Below are positions 53,187 through 64,000 of a stretch of DNA of 64,000 nucleotides, in pieces (position 1 is the stretch's first letter; the number at the start of each line of letters is the position of its first letter). A model generated the notes under the pieces. The model was not told the origin of the DNA. It was given only the letters and a program-made list of their open reading frames with translations, and did not search any database. Source of the stretch: Harmothoe impar (taxonomy: Eukaryota; Annelida; Polychaeta; Phyllodocida; Polynoidae). The position numbers and the translations under genes are program-made. The stretch is taken from positions 13,988,784-14,052,783 of the forward strand of contig OX381706.1 of assembly GCA_947462335.1 (NCBI GenBank). Reading direction: 5' to 3'.

Positions 53187-55228
53187 CTAAAATGAAGAGG
53201 GTGGAAGAATGTTATCACTGTAGCACACACTGTTGTCCTGACATCACCTTTCACCAGAGAGCCACAACGTAAAATAATCTTGAGGAATGTTATAGGGCCA
53301 AAAAAGATAAAAGGTGTGTTTCAGGTTACATAGTTTGAAAATCTAGGTAGGGTAGGTCGGATTTTTTCTTTTTTTAAATCTTTTTTTTTTTTTTTTACTT
53401 TGGACAGAAAAGTACCCAAAAATTGACTTGGAAACTTCAGCGCCGACTCGCCGACAACAGTGTTGACTCGTAGACTATCAAATTTACCCTGAAATAGGCA
53501 CAAAAGTACTTAAAACATGAATATTTTTTCAAAAATGGATAAAAAAATGTATAAAGTCTGCCCTGTTTTGCTAGGTAGGGTCGGGTAACCTGAAACACAC
53601 CTTTTTTTTAAATTTGGCCTAACCATGTCTCTACACCAGTTGAACCTGTTTGTGAATGTCAAATGAATTCCTGAATTACACAACCTACCAGCAATTGCCT
53701 AAGTGTAACAGGACGCACTTGGTCCGGTGTTGAGGTAACAACTGATGTGCATGGGGCAGACTCCATTTCAACATCATGACTGAAGAAAAACAAAACAATT
53801 TGACCCTCACAACTTAATATAAGTTGCTTTTTATATTCAGGTTTGGCTATTCTAAGTCATCCAAACAAATATAAGAAGATAGGGTGATTATCGCTTTGCA
53901 TGTCACAGGTCTAATGTAGAAGAAGTGTTTATATCATACCCCCTTTGAACGCCTAAAATATAGAGAATCAATGAATTGACAGTTCCAATGTCTTAGTACA
54001 TATCAATACCTTGGTGGAAAAGACCTCTCAGTCTGTGTTGCAATTGACCTTGATGTTTTCGATACCACTGTTTGTGAGATAAACAATCTTCCCTTGAGGT
54101 AGTCATGGTACCTGTTCCGGCAACCTTTGACTGCATAAGAAACCAAGGATGAATCATGCAGTTGGTAATGTTTCCACATGGCTTGCCCAGTTCTTGGAAT
54201 GTTAATGATAGATGCTGCAATATTGGTACTTCCGCCCACTACGCTCCAGTACAGTGTTTATTAGTCATATCACTTAGTAGTCCCCTATGACCCAGGGGCT
54301 TATGGAAGACTGGCGCTTTTTCAACACCAGGCCCTTATCAAAGATACGGTAGAAATACAAGCAATCAAGTAAGTAAATATGCTGAATCAACTTTATCAAC
54401 ACACCTGTTCTTCTAAGGATGTTATGGTCCTTTAAGAAAGCCTCGCAGTTCTGCCATTGAATTTTGCCTGGCCCAAAAGTGGTCACAAATTGGTTCAATA
54501 CTGCATCTTCATGAGGCACCCATTTGCGTCTCTGCACATACGAACATTTAATGGAGTCAGTGGAAGGGGAAGTTAGGCCTATACAAGTGGTTTAGAAGTA
54601 TACTGCAGTAATAAATTGGCCAAGTTCAGACCCAATGTGTAGCTAATAAGTTTTTCCCTTTAAGGGTACATAGACAAATGCCAACTACATTGATACTGCT
54701 CTGATATATTTCACTCGTGGGGGCTGGAGCGCATCCCACTAAGCTTGTGGCTTCATTGGAAACTGCCCCAGCCCCCACTCGTGAAATACAACAGAGACGG
54801 TATCAATGGGCGTTAGCATTTGTCTATTTATTTTTTTATTTGAAGCCATTTAATAAATGAAAACCAACTTTTTCTTAGCCCATTGAATACGGCCATGTTG
54901 TATTCAATGGGGGCATTGAATACGGCCCTGCTGTGTTAAAGCTTAGGACATCTTGTATTTCAAAAAAATAAAAGTTAATTGTTTATGTTTATCATTGAAA
55001 CATTCAGTTAAATATTTCCAAGTTTTAATTTTTCTAATGACATTTAATATACATGTTCAACTACTCATAACCTGTCCATCCTGCCAACTGGTTATTATTC
55101 CTTACCGTTACTGCATCCTCAGATACTTGTTGCTTTGCACATGGTGTTAACCCTGTGCTACCTGTAGACAACCTTTTGTTCCCTTTGGTAGGGGTCACCT
55201 CTGCGATATCTATGGCAGAGTCAGCCAT
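51084..55228 (-). CDS. SANT/Myb plus DUF6589 transposase-derived protein (5 exons)
   Basis: Exons 55106-55228, 54405-54531, 54010-54130, 53689-53779 and 51084-53186 join in frame (2565 nt, 854 residues, stop TAA). Exon 1 starts MADSAIDIAEVTPTKGNK. Exons 2-3 make a SANT/Myb-like domain (RRKWVPHEDAVLNQFVTTFG, FLKDHNILRRT, GCRNRYHDYLKG), a DNA- or chromatin-binding fold. The last exon has an acidic repeat EQKDT, then a large domain with LIGDNLNFMHGVAHES, IGGDQLTRERFGNAL and FEFFHLGMNYLE, the signature order of DUF6589, an RNase H-fold relative of eukaryotic transposases. Introns and an intact frame favour a domesticated gene or a recently active autonomous element. The convergent helicase exon may be its partner. 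Confidence 0.75.
53310..53610. mobile_element. MITE (family F, copy 2) in an intron
   Basis: AAGGTGTGTTTCAGGTTAC mirrored by GTAACCTGAAACACACCTT, with GGTAGGGTCGG inside. Lies in the intron before the large exon. Confidence 0.75.
53689..53779 (-). CDS. SANT-DUF6589 gene, exon 4
   Basis: Acceptor TTCTTCAG and donor CTG|GTAGGT, phase 2 to 0. It encodes HDVEMESAPCTSVVTSTPDQ and VRPVTLRQLL, linker sequence. Confidence 0.65.
54010..54130 (-). CDS. SANT-DUF6589 gene, exon 3 (third helix of the SANT domain)
   Basis: Acceptor CTTATGCAG and donor CAAG|GTATTG, phase 1 to 2. VKGCRNRYHDYLKGRLF is the recognition-helix end of a Myb/SANT fold. Confidence 0.7.
54405..54531 (-). CDS. SANT-DUF6589 gene, exon 2 (SANT helices 1-2)
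   Basis: Acceptor TATGTGCAG and donor ACAG|GTGTGT, phase 0 to 1. RRKWVPHEDAVLNQFVTTFG with the spaced tryptophans of Myb-like domains (KIQWQNCEAFL). Confidence 0.75.
54665..54945. mobile_element. MITE (family E, full copy)
   Basis: ATTTCACTCGTGGGGGCTGG and CCAGCCCCCACTCGTGAAAT mirrored, flanked by GACAAATGCCAACTACATTG and its mirror. It sits in intron 1 of the SANT-DUF6589 gene. Confidence 0.65.
55106..55228 (-). CDS. SANT-DUF6589 gene, exon 1
   Basis: ATG 55228 (AGGAATGGCT context), 41 codons to donor ACG|GTAAGG, phase 0. Threonine/serine-rich with a basic TKGNKR patch. Confidence 0.65.
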
Positions 55229-57863
55229 TCCTAGTTATTCATTGTCTGATTAAAAAATATAAATAATTCTGTAACACATCTCCGAAAATGATTAGTAAAA
55301 TTGATTCCTTAAACTATTATAGATACTAAAATTGATTAAAAAGAGCATACAGTTGTGTACATTGATTCCATTACAATTATTAACTGACTTTAATGACAAT
55401 ATTTACATAGTATACTATCTCTTGTTTTTCTGTTGTGTTTGTACTTTTGCCAGAGCTGAAAAGACTTGCATCCTCACTTTAATGTGATAATCTTAAATTT
55501 AATTTCAGGTATCCAACGGAACGATTACCGTAAGAGTTCAGTGTCACCACACATTGTGGAATGAAGTATAGAAGATGGCGATTTGGTTTCACCAGTGACT
55601 GTGGACTGAAACTTATAAAGTGCTGTGAAGAGGATTCTCATAGTTCATCGAATAGCAGGGTATCACGTGTGTGGATTTCCATCTTTAGGTTTATTCCTCT
55701 TGACACTCCCAGCCGGAACACTGACCTAATTGTTCCTTATCCAACAGCTTAATTGTACATGTTATTACAACATGGACATTGATCAGCCCGGGGCACGATC
55801 CCGGAAGCCAACAAATGTCAACAGAAACAAACCTGAACTGATTGGTGGCTAATCACAGCCGTGTTATTTCCTTAAGTTTTAAAGGCTAATCATAGCCGAA
55901 CAGTCATTGAATCTATCTGTTTTGACCAATCACGATCAACTCAGAAAACAAATATGATTTTTTTTAGGAGCAATCTACTGCCAATACTCACCTGAATGGA
56001 AGAGCTGGGTTGGTGATTAGTTTCTGTAGCTACAGAAGAGTAGGAGTGGATTTCATAACCATTAGCATACACCATCACAGGTAGTCGGAAGAAGTCCATG
56101 GCATTCTGCTGCAGATAATTGTATTCCAAATGGAAAACGTAATAAAATTCACATTCATTAACCAAAAGTGAGATTGAAGTCTTTATTTCATCATATGGGC
56201 AGGTCACTTCCTTTTAACATGCTAATTCTGATATGCTGCAATACTGTCATACATTATCCAATGTGACTTTATTATGACCAAGGCAAATAGAAAGATTAGA
56301 TGTGTGATTAACGTCACAAGGGACTCAGGGTTTGGGTACTTGTTTGATTCAATGCCATGTTGATTTATTGGTTAAGTATATATATGTAGACAAATGCCAA
56401 TGGCCATTGATACCATCTCTGCTGTATTTCACAAGTGGGGTCATTTTTGAAGTTGTAAAAGATGAAAACCCTTGTATAACCCGCACCTAGACTTTGTGAG
56501 AAACCTATTACCCGCATTAGCAGTTTGGTTCGCGTACTAACCGTGGGTTGTAGGCGGGAATTTACGGTACGGTCAGGACAAGGGGCATGGGTCACTCTTG
56601 TTTGTATGGATATACAATGTGTTTGACCCTTTTGGGAGTGCATCAACCCCATAGGGTCGGCAAGATGCTTGAATCTAGTATATATGAAAAAATAAACATT
56701 GGATTGGATATTTCACCTTAAACTGCCGATAATAGGCCCTTTACTCCACATGCCAACCAAATTGTGGTCGGACACCCAACGGGCAGGGTCCAGGAATATA
56801 TAGACAAATGCCAATGCCCATTGATAACGTCTCTGTTGTATTTAATGAGTGGGAGCTGGGGCCATATCCCACGAAGCCGCAGGTATCAATGTAGTTGGCA
56901 TTTGTAAAGAATTTTTTTTTGTCAATGGATTTTGTCGGTGGAAAACTGGAGCGAGCGAGTTTTTTTTAACCAGCCTCTGACAAAAGTTCTTAGTGGACCC
57001 CTAACATAAAAATGTATTGGTTGATCTGGGGGAATTACTGGAAGAAAAAAAAAATTTCAAAAAAAAATTCTCAATTTTGAAAAAAATGAGGCGAGCGAAA
57101 TCCATTGACAATTTTTTTTTTCAAAAAAAAATTTCCATTTCCGAAAATAAGGTGCGCAAAATCCATGGACCAACTTTTTTTTTTGGTGTGGCCTAAGGGA
57201 GTGTTCATTTATTAGTTAGGGGGGGGAGGGTGTTGGCGGGTTTGGGGGGGGGGATAAAAATGTTTCAATGTGATCGGACCTTTTTTTTTAAAAATCACTC
57301 CACTTTTTAATGGGAGGTCCCAAGCAGCTCTGTTCGGGAGAGGATCGAACGAGTAGACAGCTGCTTATAGAGGCTAGGGGGGTATATGCAAGTAGACTAT
57401 AGTTTAATGGCCCATTACATTTGGAAATGGCATTATTCCTCCTATGAATGCGCCATTAACCCATTGCAGAATATTCTAGAAATATCCCTGGAGAAAGGGT
57501 TTTCTAATACTACATGGGTTACAGGAGAACTGTAATAGCGTTAGACTCGGCTGGTTAGTTCAAACATTGATGGGTATTCTAATCTCAGAGGACACCTCAG
57601 AAATTGGAATAGAGCAAATGGTATCATCCATACATTATGATGTCACGCCTTAGGGGAAGGAGTGTCCGAAATTTGGGTTTGGTTGTGAACTTTTTCTAAA
57701 TAATATTATTGTATAGTACATGTATCTTCATTCTTAGAAGGGGTTTCTGATTACAGGACAAAGGCCTATTTTAGTGATTTCCAATCCTGGTGGGACCGTT
57801 TTCATTAAAGGGTGGTGGGGTCACTGCAAATTAAATAACCACAGTTTTAATTATTCATACAAG
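55229..57863. other. Gene-free interval upstream of the SANT-DUF6589 gene
   Basis: No coding region is supported. It contains family E fragments (56388-56445, 56795-56905), a family B fragment (56465-56571) and poly-A/T-rich diverged repeats at 56900-57190. A family C-like end (AAGGGAGTGTTCATT) is at 57193. Confidence 0.5.
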
Positions 57864-58081
57864 TACCGTAAATTCTCGCGTACAAGCCGCGGCGAGTCAG
57901 ACTCAGCTTTCTTTTGATACCAAACATGCCTATATAGGGTGCGGCTTATACGAGAGTTTTTATTAGTATACTACAGTACCAAAATCGCAATATTCAGACC
58001 CCCTCTGCGGCTTATATAATTTGTCAAAGTTAGGGGTGCGGCTTATACGCGAGTTAGGCTTATACGCGAGAATTTACGGTA
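57864..58081. mobile_element. MITE (family B, copy 2)
   Basis: TACCGTAAATTCTCGCGTAC mirrored by ATACGCGAGAATTTACGGTA. Interior GCGGCTTATACGAGAG units. Confidence 0.8.
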
Positions 58082-58134
58082 GTACTGGTACTCGCAATTC
58101 TTGTCCTCAGGGCCCCAGACAGTGAGCCTAGTGA

Positions 58135-58395
58135 CAAGGGACAAGTCATGCCCCTCCTCTTCGAAGACGCCGAGAAATTTTCGCCCCCCCCCCCCCTTTG
58201 AACTATAGTAACACGCTGCCTTTTCTGCTTAAAAGGGGCTGAATTGAATTTTTTACGCCCCCCCCCCTCTTCAAGAGGGGTCGGACATTTTTTATGCCCC
58301 ATCCCAAACCCACCATCCCATATACAGAAAAATAGGGGAGTTGCGCGCCCCTTGCGCCCCCCCCCCCCCCCCCACCCTGGATCCGCCCCTGCACA
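58135..58395. mobile_element. C-run-rich MITE fragment, GGATCCGCCCCTGC end
   Basis: Ends CCCTGGATCCGCCCCTGC like the element at 33057-33217. The interior has ACGCCCCCCCCCCT runs and a TCTTCAAGAGGGGTCGG unit recalling family C. The left end is unclear. Confidence 0.45.
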
Positions 58396-59210
58396 GGTAG
58401 GCCTATCCAGTTTGTGCATTTCGTGTCTTGGCTCATAACTTTGGTTCTAGTTGGAATATTTACAAAATTCTTTCACCTCTGGAAAGCCTAAAACCGGGAG
58501 ATTGCGGGAGACCTAGGAGGGACTGGGAGATTGCTCAGAAGGCGGCCCAAAACCGGGAGTCTCCCGGGTAATCTGGGAGAGTTGGCATTTATTCCATGTT
58601 TCAATGATTGTTTGCAAATTCCGTACATTGACTAAGTACTAGAATGCGTAAGTGGGTAATAACTTCCCACGTCCGTCACGCCTGTCCCCTGGGAGGGACC
58701 TGCGACCCCTCCCACGGGACAGACGTGAGAACGTCTGTCACATCATGGAATTCCCTGAAAGTATGTAATAATAACAGAAAATCCGCCCCTCGGAAGTAGT
58801 AAAACTAAAAGTTCCCGCTGGCACCTGCCCTGGCCTCCCGGCCTGGCCTCAGCCTGCCGAGGCTGTGCGAGAGCTGTCACTTGACTTGTTTATGTTGAAA
58901 ATACGACTGTCAGTTAAATACTACGGTCACAACACATCTGAAGCAGGTCTCCCAATATATGGGTACTATTCAAATACCTTGTACACATTCGGTCATATCT
59001 GTAGACGTAGAAGTAGACCACAAATGTCTTCTCGGTGCCGTACAGCAAACTGCGTCTGCGAACATCAGAACTGGGCGGAACCGGTTTGGCTACGCTGGTT
59101 CCTGCAGCACAAGAATTAACGTCGAAAACCAGCGGTGCGGTCAAGGTCGCACCGCCGAGCTTTGGACCCGTCTCAACATTCGTACGGTTGAGGGGGCGTC
59201 CAGTCAATAC

Positions 59211-59332
59211 TTAGTCTCCAGAGCAAACGCCGGCAAATCCCTACGTGCTGCTTCGCGTTACTACGGGGAGCCAGCCCCGTAGTAACGCGAAGCAGCACGT
59301 AGGGATTTGCCGGCGTTTGCTCTGGAGACTAA
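59211..59332. mobile_element. Perfect palindromic MITE, 58-bp arms, 8-bp target duplication
   Basis: 59211-59268 (TTAGTCTCCAGAGCAAACGC ..) is exactly complementary to 59275-59332 around the 6-base loop AGCCAG. GTCAATAC occurs immediately before (59203-59210) and after (59333-59340), a perfect 8-bp duplication as made by hAT-type transposases. The absence of mismatches points to a very recent insertion or to arm conversion. Confidence 0.9.
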
Positions 59333-59359
59333 GTCAATACTATAGGTAAAGTCATGAAG

Positions 59360-61099
59360 TAGCTATGTTGTGCGCTATTCGCCAATCGGCGCAGAATGCC
59401 AATATTGACATTCTGCGCAGCGCAATTTGTAAATAGCGCAAAATCATGGCCGCGCAGAACACCAATCTGCGCAGAATAGAAATATCAATGAAGATGCGAG
59501 CACTGTTTCATTTGTAAGTCTCTCGTTCAATATAACCCAAATTTATTGAAACACAACACTGGCACTATATTAAATGATGGATGAATCAAGTCCATTCATC
59601 AGTCAAAAATGTGACAGCTCTAATATTTTTGGACTATTTGAGAACTTGATAAGAATCTCGCATCTATTTGTATAGGGGTCGTCCATAAATGATGTCACGC
59701 CTTAGGGGGGGGGGGAGGGGGGGTCAGAAATTTGTGACAAAACGTGACAAGGGGGGAGGGGGGTTGGCAAGTGCATGATGTCACATTTCCAAAAAAATAG
59801 AAGATTACAGTGTTATGTAATAGACTACAGCTAAAATGTCACACACATTAAAATAAAAGGTTTATGTATGCAAAGATTTTCAGAAAATAGACCCCCCCCC
59901 CTCGTGCGTACATACTTGTAGATGTTAACTTTTTTTTAACTCAAAATAATCGATATAATCGGAAAATTGAGACCTAAATAGTGATAATCGAAATCGGTAT
60001 AAATATCTACCAGAATGACGGTATAACTTTCCTTACCATACCATTGCAATAATGCCCCTAGCTACCCCAAGGTGCTTTTTAGGGCTGCAGAGGGCTCCCC
60101 CCTTAAGGTCGGAAAGTCGCTGAAATAGAGGGTCCCAATTAAGTCATAAAGTAGCTTTTTTGGACCAAAATTCCTGCATTCAATTTTGTTCAAAAGTCTG
60201 AAAGTTGCTAAAAATTTGTGTGCCAGGTCGCCAGCTCAATTTGATACTTCTGCAGTCACCTTTTTCAAGAGAGTTGGTTATTCAAGGTCCTGCTTTAGCA
60301 CTAAGGCTACCTCATTTTGATAATGTGGATTATGTGCCTTAAGAAAGGCTTGAAGTCCCTTTGATATACTACCAGCACTTATACAAGACCAGCGCTATTA
60401 AAAGCAGGCGCCTGATCACAATGGTATAGTATAAGAAAGGTATGAGGAGACCCTTTAAATCTTACTAGGGGTCTGATTATGATAGCGTAAATTCTTGCAT
60501 ACAACCCAAACCGTATCTTGTGTACAACCGGCACCCTCGACTTTGGTAGAACCATAGGCCTATATCACACACCAGGTCTGGAAATTGCTATACTGTAATA
60601 TCCTGCTAAAACCCCTCATAAGCAAATCTTCCCTCTAATGGCTTCACAAGGTTTTATGATAAATCAAACAAAAAATTTAAAAAAGGAAGAAAATTCCTTT
60701 TTTTTGGGGGGGGGGGGGGGGGAGAAACCTCCAAATTCTTTGATTTTATACACATGAAGCTGGGTCTGTTTCTTTCGAACTTTCTTTGTTATGAATTATC
60801 AATTGTATTCTTTCTTCTCTTTTTAGAAGTGTTTGCTGGTATCAAGTATAGGCCTATTTTGTAATTTCCCTATGGTACCCGGGTATTGTTTTCATTAAAT
60901 ATCAAAGGGGGGGGGGGGTCCTGCTTGTGTGACGTCACGCCTAGAGGGGGGGTCAAGCAAAACGTGACAAAGCGTGACACGGGGGGAGGGGGGGTCAAAA
61001 AGGGCCCAAAAAAGCGTGACATCATTTATGGACGGCCCCATACAGCGCACTGCGGATTGGCGTTCTGCGCCGATTTGCGAATAGCGCACAACAGCTATA
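59360..61099. mobile_element. Nested inverted repeat pair, TTGTGCGCTATTCG ends
   Basis: TGTTGTGCGCTATTCGCCAA (59366) is mirrored near 61047-61095 (TTTGCGAATAGCGCACAACA). CGGCGCAGAATGCCAATA and its mirror follow inside. It encloses the 59687-61040 pair. Confidence 0.6.
59687..61040. mobile_element. Nested inverted repeat pair, GTCCATAAATGATGTCACGC ends
   Basis: GTCCATAAATGATGTCACGC (59691-59710) mirrored by GCGTGACATCATTTATGGAC near 61014-61033, with GTGACAAAACGTGACAAG units and G-runs inside each end. 1.35 kb, no reading frame of note. Confidence 0.6.
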
Positions 61100-61160
61100 G
61101 CAAAGAAGATACTGTACGTTCCCTGGCTATAGGTAAAAAGTTTTAAAATTGCATTTATTT

Positions 61161-61366
61161 AACCCTTTAGGGCCGAGTATCAACTATAGTCGATGCCATG
61201 GCTGGCCGAGCATCGACTATAGTCGATGCCATGGCTGGCCGAGCATCGACTATAGTCGACATAACTCTATGGGAAACAGCAAAGGCTCGGCCCTGGTAGG
61301 GTTCCTATGAAAATGTCCCGGCCCCTTCACCAGCAAATCTTTTTTTTGGTCGGCCTTAAAGGGTTA
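61161..61366. mobile_element. MITE with 33-bp tandem unit
   Basis: AACCCTTTAGGGCCGAG mirrored by CGGCCTTAAAGGGTTAA. Inside, from about 61171 to 61260, a 33-bp unit GGCCGAGCATCGACTATAGT.. repeats nearly three times, each holding the palindrome CATCGACTATAGTCGATG. Confidence 0.75.
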
Positions 61367-61369
61367 ATT

Positions 61370-61735
61370 AAGGGAGTGATCATTTTTTATCAACAGGGGG
61401 GGGGGGGTTGGTTTGGGGCAAAGAGATGGATGTATACTATCGTTATATATCCTTGTTCTGTGTTTGGGGGGGGGGCAAAAATTTGGACCCCTTGACCGGG
61501 GGGGTGTAAAAAATTTGGATCCCTCTTGGGGGGGGGGTCAAAAAAATTTAACCTGTTTTGGGCCAAAAAGCCCGCGCGTTACTATGCTTCAAAGGGCCCG
61601 CGCGGCGCCGATTTCAGATCCGTAGGGGGGGGGGGAAAAAATTTTGACCCGTTGACCGGGGGGGGGGAAAAAAATTTCGCACGCTCCGCGCGGAAAACCC
61701 CCCCCCCCCCTGTTGTTAAAAAAAGATCACTCACT
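61370..61735. mobile_element. MITE (family C, copy 3)
   Basis: AAGGGAGTGATCATTTTTTA and AAAAAAAGATCACTCAC ends. It shares CTATGCTTCAAAGGGCCCGC with copy 1. A 60-bp non-family insertion near 61420-61460 interrupts the left arm. Confidence 0.75.
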
Positions 61736-63560
61736 AATGACCAAATGGCACACAAAAAACGTTTTGATACCAATTTAAAGCCAAGACATCATGGAGTATG
61801 AATTTTTCATTAGAGAATTTTTTTTTGAAAAATTGTGGATTCTGTTGCCATGGCAACGAGGATTCTAAAATGTTGAAATTTCAAATTTTTCACTCTTTTA
61901 CAAGGCAAAGTTGCCATGACAACCAGAGTGACACCTATTAGCTAAATGGTTCAAGAGGGGTAGTTCAGAAACTAAATTATCTTTCAAATGAGACCATTTA
62001 GGGCATTGTATCTAGTCTGGTCTATGAAAGAGACTCATTCAAAGTTGGGAGCGAAATGTTGAATTTTGCATTTTTTTGCCATTTGGCTCAAAATGGATGT
62101 TTCACCCCATTACTTGTACAGTATGATCAAACGTACCAAAAACATGAAAATTTACTTGCACAAAGTATCAAATGCTGACAGTGATGATGAAAACGGTACA
62201 GATTGGGGTCACCTTAAGAAAATATGTGTCTATTGTAATAATAAGAGGTCTATATGTGATAAAAGTCAGCTGTTCTATGTGAAATGTATGACAAAATCAT
62301 GCTTTCTGGGGCCGGGCTTCTCAAAATCCCAATCTAAAGTATATTTCTTGATCCAAAATGGCCGACATTTGGAGGATTTATCCCATATTTTCAAGCATAA
62401 TGGATCTATAACCAACAATTGATGGTTTCTAGTACAGTATGTCCACAAAATATTACTATATTGCAAGACTGACAATAATAGTAACCACAATCAGCCCTTG
62501 AGAAGTATTGCTGAGTGTTCAATTCTCCCTGATTTAATGGTATTTATGGGTATAAATGCCCAAAAGGGACACTTACCCATCAATTATTAATGAGAAAAAC
62601 ATAAATTGCTCAACAATTATAGATATTTTACTTTATATTTATGGTGTATATGCATGTATCAATTTCCTGGAACAAAAGAAAACCCTTCACAGCCTAATCT
62701 ATGTGGGTATACTAGACAGGCAAAGTAGGTGTATTCACTGGCCCTTTCTTGGTGACTGGAGCTATAATGTTATCCGGTCTGATTTTCATAGACTGGATGC
62801 CCCCTCAACCGTACGAATGTTGAGACCGGTCAAAAGCTACGTGACATGACCTTGACCCTGCATGACCCTGCCGTTACTAGGCAACATGACTTGTTTTACG
62901 TCCTCCAACATAGGAGAGCAGTAGTTTTACGTCCGCAGACACTGTTCCAAAAGCAGTGAATCATCATGAATATTGTAAACAATGCAAACAGAGCTAGACT
63001 AGAAAACTCAGCGATTCAAATGTGCTTGTTTCATTTTTATATAAATTTATGATTTAATTGATCCCATAAAATTGCTTTTAGTTGTTAAGATGTGACTTAT
63101 TGTTTAAATGTATATAACGAGCTACGTGATAGTTACGCATAACTTAAAATTACGCGTAGGGGGTTGGCACTAACGGCGCCTGATAGTGACGGGTCCGGGA
63201 AGGGTCCGGGAAGGGTCCAGGCCGAGCTCTTTACCTGTCCCTAGAATAGTCTAGTAGATAGAGCATCGAGGTTGGCACTTCTGGCAGGAAGCATGAAATT
63301 TTTCTTATAGGGGGTTTTCAATGTGCTGAATCCATTTCTAAGTGGAAACATCATTTTTGAAAATTGTTTCTACTTCAAAAATGACTTTGAAAAAAAAAGT
63401 AAAAATCATTTTTTAATTACTAATATGCAGGCTTATAATGCAAATGCAAGTATTTTCAGGGGGTATATTCATGACAAACTGGTAAAATCTGACAGGGAAA
63501 AAGTGCTGATTATGAATTATGATGTTGTCCTTTTTTGTAATTGGCCCCAATCACCAAAAA
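61736..63560. other. No supported gene
   Basis: The open stretch at 62066-62422 (plus) has TCxHxY-like lysine-rich content and a CVYCNNKRSICDK segment with cysteines, but no recognisable domain or splice structure. Otherwise low-complexity A/T-rich DNA. Confidence 0.35.
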
Positions 63561-63582
63561 TCCAAGATGGCCGCCAAAAAAA

Positions 63583-64000
63583 CAGAATATCATATCCAAC
63601 AGCCTAATTATACATCATAAAACCGATCTAACATTACCTACCCCCTTGAATCATACCCAAGGAATCCAATGGTGTTATTGGTTTGTTGCTAGGACAAGCA
63701 GTTGCCTAGCAACCAGAATTTTGCATAGCAACCAATGCCAAATAATCAGAATATCATCTCCCATAGCCTAATTACACATCATAAAATCAATCTAACATTA
63801 CCAACCCCCCTTGAATCATACCCAAGGAATCCAATGGTGTTATTGGTTTGTTGCTAGGACAAGCAGTTGCCTAGCAACCAGAATTTTGCATAGCAACCAA
63901 TGCCAAATAATCAGAATATCATCTCCCATAGCCTATGTATGCATCATAGGTGTTATTGGTTTATTGCTAGGACAAGCAGTTGCTTAGCCGTCAGGAGTTT
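63583..64000. repeat. 164-165-bp tandem repeat running off the right edge
   Basis: CAGAATATCATxTCC starts at about 63583, 63747 and 63912. Units share GTTATTGGTTTGTTGCTAGG and AAGCAGTTGCCTAGCAACCA. The third unit has lost about 60 bp near its start. Confidence 0.85.

Larger units (their letters stand above)
59138..62870. mobile_element. Outer inverted repeat pair, 3.7 kb apart
   Basis: 59138-59205 (GGTCAAGGTC .. CTCAACATTCGTACGGTTGA) is mirrored at 62795-62870 (TCAACCGTACGAATGTTGAG .. GACCTTGACC). The interval is filled with other nested elements and has no transposase frame. Confidence 0.5.

Noticed and set aside
52827..53190. Open frames opposite the SANT-DUF6589 exon (SVSFCSVSFCSV type)
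   Set aside because: Antisense shadows of the EQKDT-coding repeat.
58865..59282. Overlapping open frames on both strands near 59 kb
   Set aside because: They run into the perfect palindrome and the outer inverted repeat. No domain seen.
62066..62422. 118-codon open frame with cysteines (CVYCNNKRSICDK)
   Set aside because: No recognisable zinc-finger spacing, no splice structure, A/T-rich setting. Kept only as a note.
1..64000. CRISPR arrays, operons, rRNA or intact tRNA genes
   Set aside because: Tandem repeats here lack spacers of uniform length, coding is eukaryotic with introns, and no tRNA cloverleaf or rRNA was recognised. tRNA-like boxes at 8050 and 23150 fit SINEs only.

Overview
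The window is eukaryotic, and specifically animal, nuclear DNA. It has many short exons with GT/GC..AG splice sites, long introns, dense small inverted-repeat transposons (MITEs), tandem repeats and no operons. The gene families (a TRPA-type ankyrin channel, death-fold domains, a SANT-DUF6589 transposase-like protein, a RecQ-like helicase) and the repeat density suggest a marine invertebrate. A lancelet-like deuterostome is my best guess, but nothing here fixes the species.

Region 1 (1 to about 29.9 kb, minus strand): the 5' two thirds of a TRPA-like cation channel gene. Fifteen exons between 17579 and 737 join in one uninterrupted frame of 695 codons: a charged N-terminal region, then a long ankyrin-repeat stack. 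The transmembrane part would lie left of base 1. A second, paralogous first exon sits 9 kb upstream (26208-26603) inside a duplicated segment (about 17.2-22.9 kb and 26.2-29.9 kb), so the gene may use two alternative starts. Introns hold partial exon copies and several MITE families.

Region 2 (about 30-37.7 kb): no convincing gene, only nested inverted-repeat elements and dispersed direct repeats.

Region 3 (37792-47673): a 9.9-kb mobile or virus-like element and the most unusual part of the window. It has inverted terminal arms of about 2.7 and 2.9 kb with AG..CT outer ends. Each arm carries a copy of the same unrecognised gene of about 284 codons. The unique centre holds a gene for a polyalanine protein with two C-terminal death-domain-like modules, with a clear TATA promoter, followed by a decayed family-B DNA polymerase fragment. 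This fits a Polinton-like or adintovirus-like ancestry with loss of the structural genes and gain of a host-type cell-death signalling fold.

Region 4 (48.4-55.3 kb): two convergent transcription units. On plus, a 27-bp coding minisatellite exon is phase-compatible with an exon carrying a RecQ-like helicase Walker A motif. On minus, a five-exon gene encodes an 854-residue SANT/Myb plus DUF6589 (transposase-derived) protein. They may be remnants of one two-gene transposon or a domesticated pair.

Region 5 (55.3-64 kb): gene-poor and full of nested inverted-repeat elements, including a perfect 58-bp-arm palindrome flanked by an 8-bp target duplication, and ending in a 164-bp tandem repeat.

All coordinates and splice sites were read by eye. 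Family calls rest on recognised motifs, not on searches.
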